From an uncultured Caulobacterales bacterium (GTDB lineage: Bacteria; Pseudomonadota; Alphaproteobacteria; Caulobacterales; Maricaulaceae), in the NCBI GenBank assembly GCA_937924355.1, contig CALDSY010000173.1, forward strand, positions 1 through 43,056: 43,056 bases of DNA, given 5' to 3'. Positions within the stretch are counted from its first letter, which is position 1. Every line of letters begins with the position of its first letter. A program made the translations under genes and the position numbers. The notes under the pieces were generated by a model, which worked only from the letters and a program-made list of their open reading frames with translations, was not told the DNA's origin and did not search any database. Shown here piece after piece: positions 16,072 to 24,281 of the stretch.

Positions 16072-16473
16072 TTGACCCGCAAATCTGTGTTTCGCCTGTT
16101 CAAAGGACAGGAACTGCCAAAAACCCGTATATTTGTACGTGGCCTACTTGTTCAAGCTTCGATCGGCGTTCACCCTCATGAACATGAGGAAACGCAACCC
16201 GTTATTATCGATGTAGAACTCGACATGGGCGATATGGCATTGCCGCAGCAGGACCGGCTCAATGAAACACTCGATTATGCCATTGTTGCGGAGAAAGCTG
16301 AGGAGATTGCGCTCGAAGCCCATGTTCAACTGGTTGAAACTTTGGCTGGGCGTATTGCTGATTGGGCGCTTGCCACAGACCCTCGGGTGCAAGCCTGCGC
16401 GGTGCGTATTGCAAAACCGCAGGCTTTATTGAAAGCCGATGCCGCGGGGGTCGAAGTCATACGACGCAGATAA
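16072..16473 (+). CDS. folB: Dihydroneopterin aldolase
   Basis: A 133-residue FolB, which splits 7,8-dihydroneopterin to 6-hydroxymethyl-dihydropterin and glycolaldehyde in folate synthesis. Family stretches: IFVRGLLVQASIGVHPHE (about 21-38), QPVIIDVELDM, the LNETLDYAIVAE strand with the conserved Tyr, LVETLAGRIADW with the pterin-binding Glu, and VRIAKPQAL with the catalytic Lys. The start is a TTG that follows immediately on the stop of the reductase gene; no ATG is available near the domain start. Third gene of the pterin set. Confidence 0.9.
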   Translation: MTRKSVFRLFKGQELPKTRIFVRGLLVQASIGVHPHEHEETQPVIIDVELDMGDMALPQQDRLNETLDYAIVAEKAEEIALEAHVQLVETLAGRIADWALATDPRVQACAVRIAKPQALLKADAAGVEVIRRR

Positions 16474-16556
16474 AGCGCAGTTTAAGTGACGCTATTCAGC
16501 TATTATTCACGCCAAAACGACATATTTTCACCTTCATTCTCAAAATGAGGAATATT

Positions 16557-17006
16557 ATGCGCCACTTTTCCCATCTCTTAATCGGGGCCGTACCCGCTCT
16601 TTTACTGATCTCCGCTTGTTCAACCGTTCCCAGTACCTCTGCTTTGACCGAAGGTATAAAAAAAGATCAAATATCTGAACAGTCACAAATGCGGGTCTCA
16701 AATGATCCGGTCTGCACTGAGTTCTATGAAAATGTCATCATGGCCGCAAACAAATCAGCTAAAGCCAAACGTACGAATGCCAAAATGGCATCGACCGGCG
16801 TGTCGATCGGAACTATTCTCGCCGGGGTCGGTCCATTAGGCTCAATCGCGACCCGGAGCGCAGCCAGCGTTCTCATCAACCGGTCTGTCAAAGATGTGTC
16901 ATCGACCCTGTTCGATCCTGAGCAAAAGTTTGATCGGAAAGTCATTGAAACGGCCGACAAGCTACAATGCCCAGTTCGGGTCAAAGGCCGGACGCAAGCG
17001 CCTTAA
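16557..17006 (+). CDS. Small lipoprotein, unknown function
   Basis: A 149-residue lipoprotein. The start is ATG 16557, with TGAGGA as ribosome binding site; an ATG 12 bp upstream overlaps that site. The signal MRHFSHLLIGAVPALLLISAC ends in lipobox ISAC. The mature part has two cysteines (DPVCTEFYE and LQCPVR), a Lys/Ala-rich helix and a glycine-rich hydrophobic stretch GVSIGTILAGVGPLGSIA that could cross or dip into a membrane. No family is recognised. It is 83 bp after folB and ends before a strong terminator, so it may have its own promoter. Confidence 0.7.
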   Translation: MRHFSHLLIGAVPALLLISACSTVPSTSALTEGIKKDQISEQSQMRVSNDPVCTEFYENVIMAANKSAKAKRTNAKMASTGVSIGTILAGVGPLGSIATRSAASVLINRSVKDVSSTLFDPEQKFDRKVIETADKLQCPVRVKGRTQAP

Positions 17007-17030
17007 CAGGGCCCAAATATTAATGCGTTT

Positions 17031-17057
17031 ACGCGGGCCTTGTGTCCGCGTTTTTTT
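17031..17057 (+). terminator. Rho-independent terminator after the lipoprotein gene
   Basis: ACGCGG (17031-17036) pairs with CCGCGT (17046-17051), followed by a run of seven T. It closes the folB-lipoprotein region and separates it from uvrC. Confidence 0.82.
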
Positions 17058-17102
17058 GTGAAACAGGCTTGTCTCTCTGTTTTATCCGCTTATCCATAAA
17101 CT

Positions 17103-18953
17103 ATGAGCCAAGCCGAACCAAAACTCTTTGGGGCCGACCTGATCGCCGACTACGTCAAGCGTCTGCCGTCCAAACCGGGCGTATACCGAATGATGGATGA
17201 GGCGGAAAACCTGCTCTATGTCGGCAAAGCCAAAGACCTGAAGAAACGGGTTTCGGCATATACAAAATATGATCGCCATTCCATTCGCATCCAGCGCATG
17301 ATCCGGGCGACCCTCTCCATGGAGTTTGTAGTCACGGGCAGTGAGACCGAGGCCTTGCTGCTTGAAGCCAGCCTGATCAAAAAGCTCAAACCGCGCTACA
17401 ATATCCTGTTACGAGATGACAAAAGCTTCCCCTACATCCTTGTTCGCAAAGATCACCCGGCACCGCAGATTAAAAAGCATCGCGGGTCTAAAAAAATAAA
17501 AGGCGATTATTACGGGCCATTCGCTTCGGCGCGGGCCGTCAATCAAACCCTGGATACATTGCAACGAGTCTTTAGATTGCGCAATTGCTCGGACAGTATC
17601 TACGCGTCGCGCACCCGGCCGTGTATGCTTCATCAGATCAAGAGATGCGCTGCCCCCTGTACCGGCGAAATAAAAATGGAAGATTACGGCGAGCTCATCC
17701 AGGACGCCGAAGATTTCCTCAAAGGAAAATCCGATAATCTGCGCACCCGCCTGAAGGAACAGATGCAGACGGCCTCTATTGACCAAAACTATGAAAAGGC
17801 AGCGGAGTACAGGGATCGTCTACAAGCCCTAGCCCATATTTCGGGCGGATCTGGCAGTGCCAGCAGCCGGACGTTTTCCAATGGGGATGTTATTTCCATA
17901 TATTCAGGCGGCGGCCAAAGCTGTGTTCAAGTGTTCTTTTTTCGGGGCGGGCAAAACTGGGGCAATAATGCCTATTTCCCCCGCCACACAAAAGACGACC
18001 ATCCGGAGCAAATTCTCGATACATTTCTGGCCCAATTTTATCTCAATAAACCCATCCCAAAAGAAATTGTGGTCAATCAAATCCTGCCTAATCATGCCTT
18101 ACTGGAAACGGCTTTATCCGAACGCTCCGGGCGCAAGATTTCTATTACCTATCCAAGACGCGGTGAAAAAGTCTCGCTCGTCAAAATGGCTTATAAAAAC
18201 GCCGAAGAATCACTCGCGCGGAAATTGGCTGAAACCGCATCTCAAACACGGTTGCTAAAGCAGATGGCCGAAAGCTTTGAGCTTGACGGGCCGCCAGAGC
18301 GAATCGAGGTTTATGATAACAGTCATATTCAAGGCACAAATGCCGTCGGGGCTTTTATTGTAGCCGGCCCAGAAGGGTTGGAGAAAAAGGAATACCGGAC
18401 ATTTAATATAAAGGATGCAGAGACGGAACCGGGTGATGACTATGCCATGATGCGCGAGGTCATGAGGCGGCGCTTCACGCGATTACTCAAAGACGAGACC
18501 TTGATTTGGCCCGATCTTGTGGTGATTGACGGCGGAAAAGGCCAATTATCGGCTGTATCCAATACTTTAGCGGAAATCGGTGCCCTAGAACGCGTTCCGC
18601 TTTTGGCCATCGCCAAAGGTCCTGACCGAAATGCCGGGCGCGAGGTTTTTCATATGCCAGGAAAGCCGGAATTTATGCTCCCGCCCCGAACGCCGGTTCT
18701 ATACTACTTACAGCGTCTGCGTGATGAGGCGCACCGCTTCGCTATCGGCACCCACAGGGCGAGGCGTAAAAAACAGATGAAAACAAATCCACTTGATGCT
18801 ATTCCGGGGGTAGGACCGGGTCGTAAGAAGGCTTTGCTAGCCCATTTCGGATCAGCAAAAGCCATCAAAAGCGCGACCCAGAAAGAATTAGAACAAGTCG
18901 AGGGGGTCAGCCGAAAAATGGCTGAAACAATATATGAGTTCTTCAATGAATGA
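17103..18953 (+). CDS. uvrC: Excinuclease ABC subunit C
   Basis: A 616-residue UvrC of normal length, the nuclease that makes both cuts in UvrABC nucleotide excision repair. The GIY-YIG domain is at the N-terminus (KPGVYRMMDEAENLLYVGKA). A cysteine-rich segment (CMLHQIKRCAAPC) resembles the iron-sulfur/zinc site seen in UvrC. A UvrB-binding motif follows (DQNYEKAAEYRDRL), then the RNase H-like nuclease (RIEVYDNSHIQGTNAVGAF, with VVIDGGKGQL), and helix-hairpin-helix motifs at the end (IPGVGPGRKKALLAHFGS). Its 3' end overlaps the next gene by 20 bp. Confidence 0.97.
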   Translation: MSQAEPKLFGADLIADYVKRLPSKPGVYRMMDEAENLLYVGKAKDLKKRVSAYTKYDRHSIRIQRMIRATLSMEFVVTGSETEALLLEASLIKKLKPRYNILLRDDKSFPYILVRKDHPAPQIKKHRGSKKIKGDYYGPFASARAVNQTLDTLQRVFRLRNCSDSIYASRTRPCMLHQIKRCAAPCTGEIKMEDYGELIQDAEDFLKGKSDNLRTRLKEQMQTASIDQNYEKAAEYRDRLQALAHISGGSGSASSRTFSNGDVISIYSGGGQSCVQVFFFRGGQNWGNNAYFPRHTKDDHPEQILDTFLAQFYLNKPIPKEIVVNQILPNHALLETALSERSGRKISITYPRRGEKVSLVKMAYKNAEESLARKLAETASQTRLLKQMAESFELDGPPERIEVYDNSHIQGTNAVGAFIVAGPEGLEKKEYRTFNIKDAETEPGDDYAMMREVMRRRFTRLLKDETLIWPDLVVIDGGKGQLSAVSNTLAEIGALERVPLLAIAKGPDRNAGREVFHMPGKPEFMLPPRTPVLYYLQRLRDEAHRFAIGTHRARRKKQMKTNPLDAIPGVGPGRKKALLAHFGSAKAIKSATQKELEQVEGVSRKMAETIYEFFNE

Positions 18954-19680
18954 TTCCGATGCGGGTGTAAGAAGGGTTGGCGGCGCATTTGCCGATGGAC
19001 TGACACTAATAAGGGCCTTGCTAACGCCTGTCGTTATGTACCTGATTATTGCCAAAGGTTGGCCAAGTCAGAATATCGCCATTCTAGTGTCTGTCCTTTT
19101 TGCCATCGCGGCCCTGACCGACTTTTTCGACGATATGACTGGCGGTGCCGAAAATTCTGTCTATCGGAAATTTGGATGGTTTGACGATATAGCTGATACA
19201 GTTCTGATGATCGGAACGCTTTTGGCGATGGCCTATGTATTGTCGTCGCCGTCGGGACCTAATCAATTTAGCGGTGGAGCCCCGACATTATTTCTGGCAC
19301 CTGTCGGTATTATTGTGGCCCGGGAGATCATTGTCGGCCTTGTAAAAGGGTTTGAGCTCAGCCGATCGCGACTGTACGAAACAGGTCTTGGGAATTTGAA
19401 AACCGCTATGATCATGCTTGGCACTTGTATTTTATTGGCCTCACCCTGGCTGTCACCTTGGTTATCTTCTGTGTTTTCAAAAGGCGGCGATGTGCCCAAG
19501 GGACCCGTCGATCTTTCCAATCCCAACCTCTCCGATCCCAGCATATTTGATGCCTATTCCAAGACTTGGGAACTGGTCTGGAACACTGGGTTGGTCATAC
19601 TCTGGATTGGCGCCGTTCTCTCAATAATTACCGGGTTAGCACTATTGACGGGTAAATCCGGCGCGGCGAATGACGGATAA
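18934..19680 (+). CDS. CDP-alcohol phosphatidyltransferase family protein with degenerate motif
   Basis: A 248-residue integral membrane protein with several helices. It has the framework of the CDP-alcohol motif starting at Asp63: DFFDDMTGG and WFDDIAD. All four metal-binding aspartates fall at canonical spacing (63, 66, 84, 88), but the Gly after the second Asp is Asp, the Ala-Arg pair is Gly-Gly, and the mid-motif Gly is Phe. The substrate therefore probably differs from PgsA. A Ser/Pro/Asn-rich insertion (about 190-215) is unusual. It overlaps uvrC by 20 bp (ATG 18934; an ATG at 18946 is possible) and pgsA by 11 bp. Confidence 0.75.
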   Translation: MSSSMNDSDAGVRRVGGAFADGLTLIRALLTPVVMYLIIAKGWPSQNIAILVSVLFAIAALTDFFDDMTGGAENSVYRKFGWFDDIADTVLMIGTLLAMAYVLSSPSGPNQFSGGAPTLFLAPVGIIVAREIIVGLVKGFELSRSRLYETGLGNLKTAMIMLGTCILLASPWLSPWLSSVFSKGGDVPKGPVDLSNPNLSDPSIFDAYSKTWELVWNTGLVILWIGAVLSIITGLALLTGKSGAANDG

Positions 19681-20272
19681 GCCATCTGTGACAGGCTTTC
19701 GGGCTCGCCTTCCCAATTTTCTGACGATTGGGCGCATTCTCAGCATACCTTTGCTGGTGGCTGGGATCATCAGCCTACAAGCCACTCCGGCTTATTGGGT
19801 CGCTGTCGGGACACTGTGTTTATTCGTCCTGGCCTGTATCACGGATTACCTAGACGGCTATTGGGCCCGAAAGTGGAATGTTACATCTGATTTCGGCCGC
19901 ATGATCGATCCGATCGCGGACAAGCTTCTGGTCGCCGCCTGTTTAATCGCCATCGCCATCGCCTTTCGGGGATATGGGCTCATCCTTGCCCCAGCGCTGG
20001 CCATTATCGGGCGGGATATATTAGTGAGCGGCGCCCGCGAACACGCCGCCTTGAAATCCCGGGCCATGCCGCCAACGAAACTCGCCAAATGGAAAACGGC
20101 TTGCGAGATGTTCGCTATCGCGATTTTGATCCTGTATCTGTGCAGGAATATTCTCGGCTTGGGATCCAGCGCAGATATGCTGCGAATAGTTGGCCTGGTA
20201 TTTCTGTGGCTCGCCGCACTTCTATCGGTTTACACGGGTAGCTTATACCTGCGCGCCTCGCTGAAAGATTAA
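19670..20272 (+). CDS. pgsA: CDP-diacylglycerol-glycerol-3-phosphate 3-phosphatidyltransferase
   Basis: A 200-residue PgsA that makes phosphatidylglycerophosphate from CDP-diacylglycerol, the committed step to phosphatidylglycerol and cardiolipin. It starts FLTIGRILSIPLL, typical of PgsA. The full CDP-alcohol motif is present: DYLDGYWARKWNVTSDFG then MIDPIADK, with all conserved positions. About five membrane helices. It follows uvrC as in many alphaproteobacteria but with the degenerate paralogue between them; starts 11 bp inside that gene. Ends 4 bp past the stop of the convergent aminotransferase gene. Confidence 0.94.
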   Translation: MTDKPSVTGFRARLPNFLTIGRILSIPLLVAGIISLQATPAYWVAVGTLCLFVLACITDYLDGYWARKWNVTSDFGRMIDPIADKLLVAACLIAIAIAFRGYGLILAPALAIIGRDILVSGAREHAALKSRAMPPTKLAKWKTACEMFAIAILILYLCRNILGLGSSADMLRIVGLVFLWLAALLSVYTGSLYLRASLKD

Positions 20273-21147
20273 AGTACGATTTTTTCCCTGACAAGCTCGT
20301 CATAGTCTGAAGCCAAGGCATGGCAGATCTCAGCGGGCACATATTTATTGCCTTCTATCTCTCGCACCGGCGTAACCTCAGCCGCTGTACCCACTACAAA
20401 ACACTCGCTGAAATAAGGGAGCTCGGACGGATAAATATCTCGTTTGTGAACTTTATATCCCCGTCGTTCGGCCAGCTTGACCACCGTATCGTGGGTAATG
20501 CCTTCCAGTAGAATATCATTGGTGGGCGTGTGAAGTTCACCGTCTCTGGCGAAGAAAATATGAGCGCCAGTACATTCTGCGACCCGGCCTTTATAATCCA
20601 CCATCAGGGCGTCATCAAATCCTTTGGCCATGGCCGCATCCTTGGACATGGTACAAATCATGTAGAGGCCCGCCCCTTTTGATTTACACGGGATGGTGTC
20701 CGGCGCCGGACGTTTCCAGTCGGCCCAGCACAATCTGATCCCTTTCATCTTATCCGCAAAATAACTCCCCCAGTGCCAAACTGCGACGGCCAAATGGATT
20801 TGATTATTCTTGGAGGCAACCCCCATCATATCAGATCCTCGCCACGCGATGGGTCGTACATAGGCATCGCCCAAACCCGATTTCGCCAACGTATCCCGGC
20901 ATGCCTTGTCGATTTGCTCGATCGTAAAAGGGATTTCGTAGCCCATATGCCCAGCCGATTTTACGAGACGTTCCGAGTGATCTGTGAGGCGAAAAATTTT
21001 CCCTTCATATGCGCGGTCGCCCTCAAAAACGGCCGAGCCATAATGTAGAGAATGGGTCAATATGTGGACTTTGGATTCACGCCAGTCGACAAACTCGCCA
21101 TCCATCCAGATATGTCCGTCGCGGTCATGATATGGTTTTTCGATCAT
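20269..21147 (-). CDS. ilvE: Branched-chain amino acid aminotransferase
   Basis: A 292-residue fold-type IV PLP enzyme that exchanges amino groups between Leu/Ile/Val and 2-oxoglutarate. Seen: HSLHYGSAVFEGDRAY near the N-terminus, the PLP Lys in PCKSKGAGLY (Lys157), the glutamate region GRVAECTGAHIFF, and the phosphate-binding GTAAEVTPV. The length is close to the family norm of about 300. It is divergent from the two-component genes, with 91 bp between starts; ilvE next to an OmpR-type regulator is a recurring arrangement in alphaproteobacteria. Confidence 0.9.
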   Translation of the reverse strand: MIEKPYHDRDGHIWMDGEFVDWRESKVHILTHSLHYGSAVFEGDRAYEGKIFRLTDHSERLVKSAGHMGYEIPFTIEQIDKACRDTLAKSGLGDAYVRPIAWRGSDMMGVASKNNQIHLAVAVWHWGSYFADKMKGIRLCWADWKRPAPDTIPCKSKGAGLYMICTMSKDAAMAKGFDDALMVDYKGRVAECTGAHIFFARDGELHTPTNDILLEGITHDTVVKLAERRGYKVHKRDIYPSELPYFSECFVVGTAAEVTPVREIEGNKYVPAEICHALASDYDELVREKIVL

Positions 21148-21238
21148 TTTCTTGTCCGTTTTGCCCGCAGGCTATGTCTATTTCTTTTTGAGTATTTTTG
21201 ACTATGATAGAGGTAAGTCAACCTATCAATTATGATTT

Positions 21239-21958
21239 GTGAGAAAAAAATTGAGCCTTGAGTCCGATATATTAGAGCGCCATGAATTACATTTGCTCTT
21301 GGTTGATGACGATAACCGAATCAGGGACTTGTTAAAAAAATTCCTAAGCCGACAAGGTTACCGGGTATCAACCGCAAGCAATGCCGCCGAAGCTCGGCGG
21401 CTCATGAAGACGTTGACTTTTGATCTCATGATCCTGGATGTCATGATGCCAGGAGAAGACGGCTTTAGCTTGACCCGCTCACTCCGGGAATCTGATGACA
21501 TTCCCATAATCCTCTTAACAGCCAAAGGTGAACCGGCAGATCGCATTGAGGGCCTAAAAATGGGCGCCGATGATTATCTACCCAAACCTTTTGAACCCGA
21601 AGAACTCGTGCTCAGGATCGAGGCTATTTTCCGCCGGATCGGGAATTCAAAACCCAATGGAAAAGTTGTTTTCGGTCCATGGGAATATGATCTGCAAAGA
21701 CTGGCTCTGACAAAACACGGCGACCGCGTGCGGCTAACAACTGGCGAGGAAGCTCTGCTGACTTTATTGGCCAAATGCGGGGGAGCTGCCGTCAGTCGTT
21801 ATGCTTTGTCAGAAAAAATCAGTGCCCAATCCGAAAGGGCCGTTGATGTGCAGATGACCCGTCTGCGCCGAAAAATCGAGGAAAATCCATCCGAACCCGT
21901 GTTTATTGTAACTGTGCGCGGGCATGGCTATCGCCTCATGACCGATAATCAGCATTGA
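21239..21958 (+). CDS. OmpR-family response regulator (PetR-like)
   Basis: A 239-residue regulator with a receiver domain (LLLVDDDNRI, phospho-acceptor Asp67 in LMILDVMMPGEDG, LLTAKG, YLPKPF) and an OmpR winged-helix domain (RLTTGEEALLTLLA, VQMTRLRRKIEENP, IVTVRGHGYRL). The start is taken as GTG 21239; a TTG 12 bases downstream is an alternative. The neighbouring ilvE and the sequence of the receiver resemble PetR of Rhodobacter and its relatives, but the MarR-type petP gene usually seen there is absent. It overlaps the kinase gene as TTGA. Confidence 0.88.
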   Translation: MRKKLSLESDILERHELHLLLVDDDNRIRDLLKKFLSRQGYRVSTASNAAEARRLMKTLTFDLMILDVMMPGEDGFSLTRSLRESDDIPIILLTAKGEPADRIEGLKMGADDYLPKPFEPEELVLRIEAIFRRIGNSKPNGKVVFGPWEYDLQRLALTKHGDRVRLTTGEEALLTLLAKCGGAAVSRYALSEKISAQSERAVDVQMTRLRRKIEENPSEPVFIVTVRGHGYRLMTDNQH

Positions 21959-23265
21959 AAAAACTGATCAATCGATATCTGCCAAAGTCACTTTTTGGCC
22001 GCGCTCTTTTGATCATCGTCTTGCCGATCGCGATCATGCAGATCGTGGTGGCCTATATATTCTTTAACGCCCATTGGTCGACCGTGACGGCCAGCCTGTC
22101 CGACAGTGTGGCCGCGGATGTTAGCCTTGCCGTCGAACTCTTTAATCAGGCCCCGAGCCCCGAGCGCGCTGCAAAACTCAATGAAATGATGCAGCCCCAT
22201 ATGGAGCTTTCTGTGGATCTGCGTGATGATCATGATTTCCCGACCGCGCAAAGACGGTCCTTTTTCTCCACGCTGGACAAAACCCTACAGCGCTCTTTGA
22301 ATCAAAGTCTGCAGTCTCCTTTTTGGTTCGACACGACCCGTTACCCGAATCATATCGATATTCGGGTAAGAGTGGACGAAGGAACTTTGACATTCATTGC
22401 AGCCAAAGAACGGGTTTTTGCCCGCACCGGGTTTGTATTCATTTTCTGGCTGACCTTGGCCTCCCTGCTTTTGACAATGATCAGTATTCTGTTCATCCGC
22501 AATCAAGCCCGGCCTATTTCCCGCTTGGCTGATGCGGCCGATGCTTTTGGTAAAGGGCAGGATATTGACGGGTTCAGACCGTCTGGGGCAGCCGAAGTGA
22601 GGCTTGCGGGTCAGTCGTTTTTAAAAATGCGACAGCGGATCAGACGGTTTATGGACCAAAGGACCGATTTGTTGGCGGGCGTCAGTCACGATCTCAGAAC
22701 CCCGCTGACCCGATTAAAACTGCATTTTGCAATGCTGGAGAATAACGAGGACAACAGGGCCGCCCGCTCGGATTTGATCGAAATGGAAAAAATGCTGGAT
22801 GGCTATTTGGATTTTGCCAGAGGCCAAACCGACGAAGACACAATGACCGTTGATCTCAATGATTTTCTGAAAGACATTGCCCAGAAGTTTAAACCCAATA
22901 CCCCGCAATTGGATTTGACTGGGAATCAGTCCGTCCAAATCAAACCGGGGATGATGACCAGAGCTTTGAACAATGTTCTGTCAAACGCCGTAAAATATGG
23001 AGAGATTGTAAAAATTTCCTCCCGAACGGATAAACACACCGCAATTATTCAGGTAGAGGATGATGGGCCCGGCATTCCGGAGGAGAATTTCAAAGAGGTC
23101 TTCAAACCTTTTTATCGAATGGATACGGCCCGAAATCAAAATATAGAGGGGACAGGATTAGGTCTGTCTATTGCCCGTGATATTATCCGCAATCACGGCG
23201 GATCGATCACGCTCGGTCAATCGGAACTAGGGGGTTTAAAAGTCGAAATTGCCCTGCCCGACTGA
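21955..23265 (+). CDS. EnvZ-like sensor histidine kinase
   Basis: A 436-residue membrane kinase. First membrane helix about 15-37, periplasmic sensor about 38-157, second helix about 158-182, HAMP (RNQARPISRLADAADAFGKG), dimerisation box with phospho-accepting His245 in GVSHDLRTPLTRLKL, N box NNVLSNAVKYG, G1 VEDDGPGIP, F box and G2 GTGLGLSIARDI. The signal is unknown. TTG start overlapping the stop of the regulator gene, so the two are made together. Eight bases separate its stop from that of rcdA, on the other strand. Confidence 0.92.
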   Translation: MKKLINRYLPKSLFGRALLIIVLPIAIMQIVVAYIFFNAHWSTVTASLSDSVAADVSLAVELFNQAPSPERAAKLNEMMQPHMELSVDLRDDHDFPTAQRRSFFSTLDKTLQRSLNQSLQSPFWFDTTRYPNHIDIRVRVDEGTLTFIAAKERVFARTGFVFIFWLTLASLLLTMISILFIRNQARPISRLADAADAFGKGQDIDGFRPSGAAEVRLAGQSFLKMRQRIRRFMDQRTDLLAGVSHDLRTPLTRLKLHFAMLENNEDNRAARSDLIEMEKMLDGYLDFARGQTDEDTMTVDLNDFLKDIAQKFKPNTPQLDLTGNQSVQIKPGMMTRALNNVLSNAVKYGEIVKISSRTDKHTAIIQVEDDGPGIPEENFKEVFKPFYRMDTARNQNIEGTGLGLSIARDIIRNHGGSITLGQSELGGLKVEIALPD

Positions 23266-23273
23266 TGTACCGG

Positions 23274-23822
23274 TTATTTTTTAAATTCGGAATTTAGCCG
23301 GCTGATTTGATCGGCAACAGAATTTCCTGCCTGGGCGTCAATTGTACTGTAAAGGCTACGGTCCAAACGCGCAATTCTTTCATAAAGCTGTTCCGCGCGG
23401 GCGCACAAATCCAGAAGCGTACCGGGTAACACCAATGAAGCTTTTGCCAGACCATCGAACGACAATTTGTCTTCGGACTTTTTGTCAGCAACAATTCGGT
23501 ATTTGGTCTCGCGCGCTTCTTGGAGTTCCATTTCGTTTTCTTTGATTGCGCGCTGAACCAGCAGCCAGCTCGCCACCTGCATTAATTTCGTCGTGAGACG
23601 CATACTTTGAGAGGCGTAAACCAGCGCATCACCCCTGGACATTTTTCGGCTGTCGGTCCGGCCTGGTCCATCCAGATAGGCAGCCGTCTCCTCTACCAGA
23701 TCCATCCCTTCGCGAAAGGTCTTTTCGAAAAGCTCTGATTTGGCAAATTCGAGCAATCGGCCTTCTGCTTGTGGAATCACCCGGTCGCGACCATTTTCAT
23801 TATTATTGTTATAAGCATTCAT
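23274..23822 (-). CDS. rcdA: RcdA family protein (DUF1465), CtrA degradation adaptor
   Basis: A 182-residue helical protein matching DUF1465, the family of Caulobacter RcdA. RcdA links cargo such as CtrA (via PopA) to CpdR-primed ClpXP. The core stretch is FAKSELFEKTFREGM, LVEETAAYLDGPGR, SMRLTTKLMQVASWLLVQRA, then a variable region and a C-terminal helix LYERIARLDRSLY. I chose the ATG at 23822 (MNAYNNNNENG); the frame extends upstream without a better site. In Caulobacter the disordered C-terminal tail matters for cargo; here the tail is short. Same strand as DUF1192, which lies 90 bp upstream. Confidence 0.85.
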   Translation of the reverse strand: MNAYNNNNENGRDRVIPQAEGRLLEFAKSELFEKTFREGMDLVEETAAYLDGPGRTDSRKMSRGDALVYASQSMRLTTKLMQVASWLLVQRAIKENEMELQEARETKYRIVADKKSEDKLSFDGLAKASLVLPGTLLDLCARAEQLYERIARLDRSLYSTIDAQAGNSVADQISRLNSEFKK

Positions 23823-23912
23823 TACTGCTCTGCTTTCTATTTGCGTCTCTCTTATGCCCTTTTTTTGGGCCCTTTGCGACCTATAAATGCAAAGCAAGGG
23901 CCAAAGAGGGCT

Positions 23913-24086
23913 TCATTTCTTAAATAAGCTGTCTGCGGCGGATCGTTCTGATTTCTTCTTGATTAATTCATCCTGCAAGCGAGATATTTCAGTTTCCAGA
24001 ACCAAAATTCGCGTTTGAAGTTCCTCAATCGAAACCCCATACAGGTCTTCGCCTATTTGAAACTCAACCTCCTGACGATTTTCCAT
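23913..24086 (-). CDS. DUF1192 small coiled-coil protein
   Basis: A 57-residue protein, MENRQEVEFQIGEDLYGVSIEELQ followed by a coiled-coil helix. The short leader then VSxEEL helix with TRILVLETEISRLQDELIKKK is typical of DUF1192, a widespread alphaproteobacterial family that lies next to rcdA. Function unknown. The ATG is at 24086. Same strand as rcdA and 90 bp upstream of it, so probably one transcript, divergent from the trcR side. Confidence 0.85.
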   Translation of the reverse strand: MENRQEVEFQIGEDLYGVSIEELQTRILVLETEISRLQDELIKKKSERSAADSLFKK

Positions 24087-24153
24087 TTGTGCCTCTCGTT
24101 ATAAGAATCGTACTGTATTGAATGAGAACAATCGCTAATTGGGCATTTTTCCC

Positions 24154-24181
24154 TTGTCAAACGGTCGAAAACCCCTATCTT
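24154..24181 (+). promoter_or_regulatory. Candidate sigma-70 promoter ahead of the short RNA
   Basis: TTGTCA (24154-24159) resembles the -35 consensus TTGACA in five of six positions. After 16 bases, TATCTT (24176-24181) resembles TATAAT in four of six. Transcription would start near 24187-24190, pointing to trcR. It is the best promoter-like match I see between the divergent DUF1192 and trcR genes. Confidence 0.5.
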
Positions 24182-24186
24182 TGCCC

Positions 24187-24245
24187 TTGTCGATATTGAT
24201 CACGGGTCAAAACGACAAAGTAACCCGGCGGAGCCGGGTTTTTTT
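24187..24245 (+). ncRNA. Candidate short RNA or leader attenuator upstream of trcR
   Basis: Between a good promoter-like sequence and a strong terminator there is space for a transcript of about 60 nt. It would fold into two hairpins: TTGTCG (24187-24192) with CGACAA (24213-24218), enclosing a smaller TGA/TCA pairing, then the terminator stem. No gene on the plus strand precedes it, so the terminator has no other obvious client. It could be a free small RNA, or a leader whose termination controls trcR, which starts 37 bp further on. Confidence 0.5.
24222..24245 (+). terminator. Strong rho-independent terminator between DUF1192 and trcR
   Basis: Perfect 8-bp stem AACCCGGC (24222-24229), loop GGA, GCCGGGTT (24233-24240), then a T run through 24245. 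It faces towards trcR, so it ends a transcript begun within the preceding 130 bp. Confidence 0.85.
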
Positions 24246-24281
24246 AATGCCTGAATTTGCGGATTTTCCGGGAGCAAGCAA

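Noticed and set aside
23274-23822. PopA-RcdA-type operon with the GGDEF protein
   Set aside because: The GGDEF protein has no receiver domains and lies 2.6 kb away on the far side of trcR, so it is not PopA.
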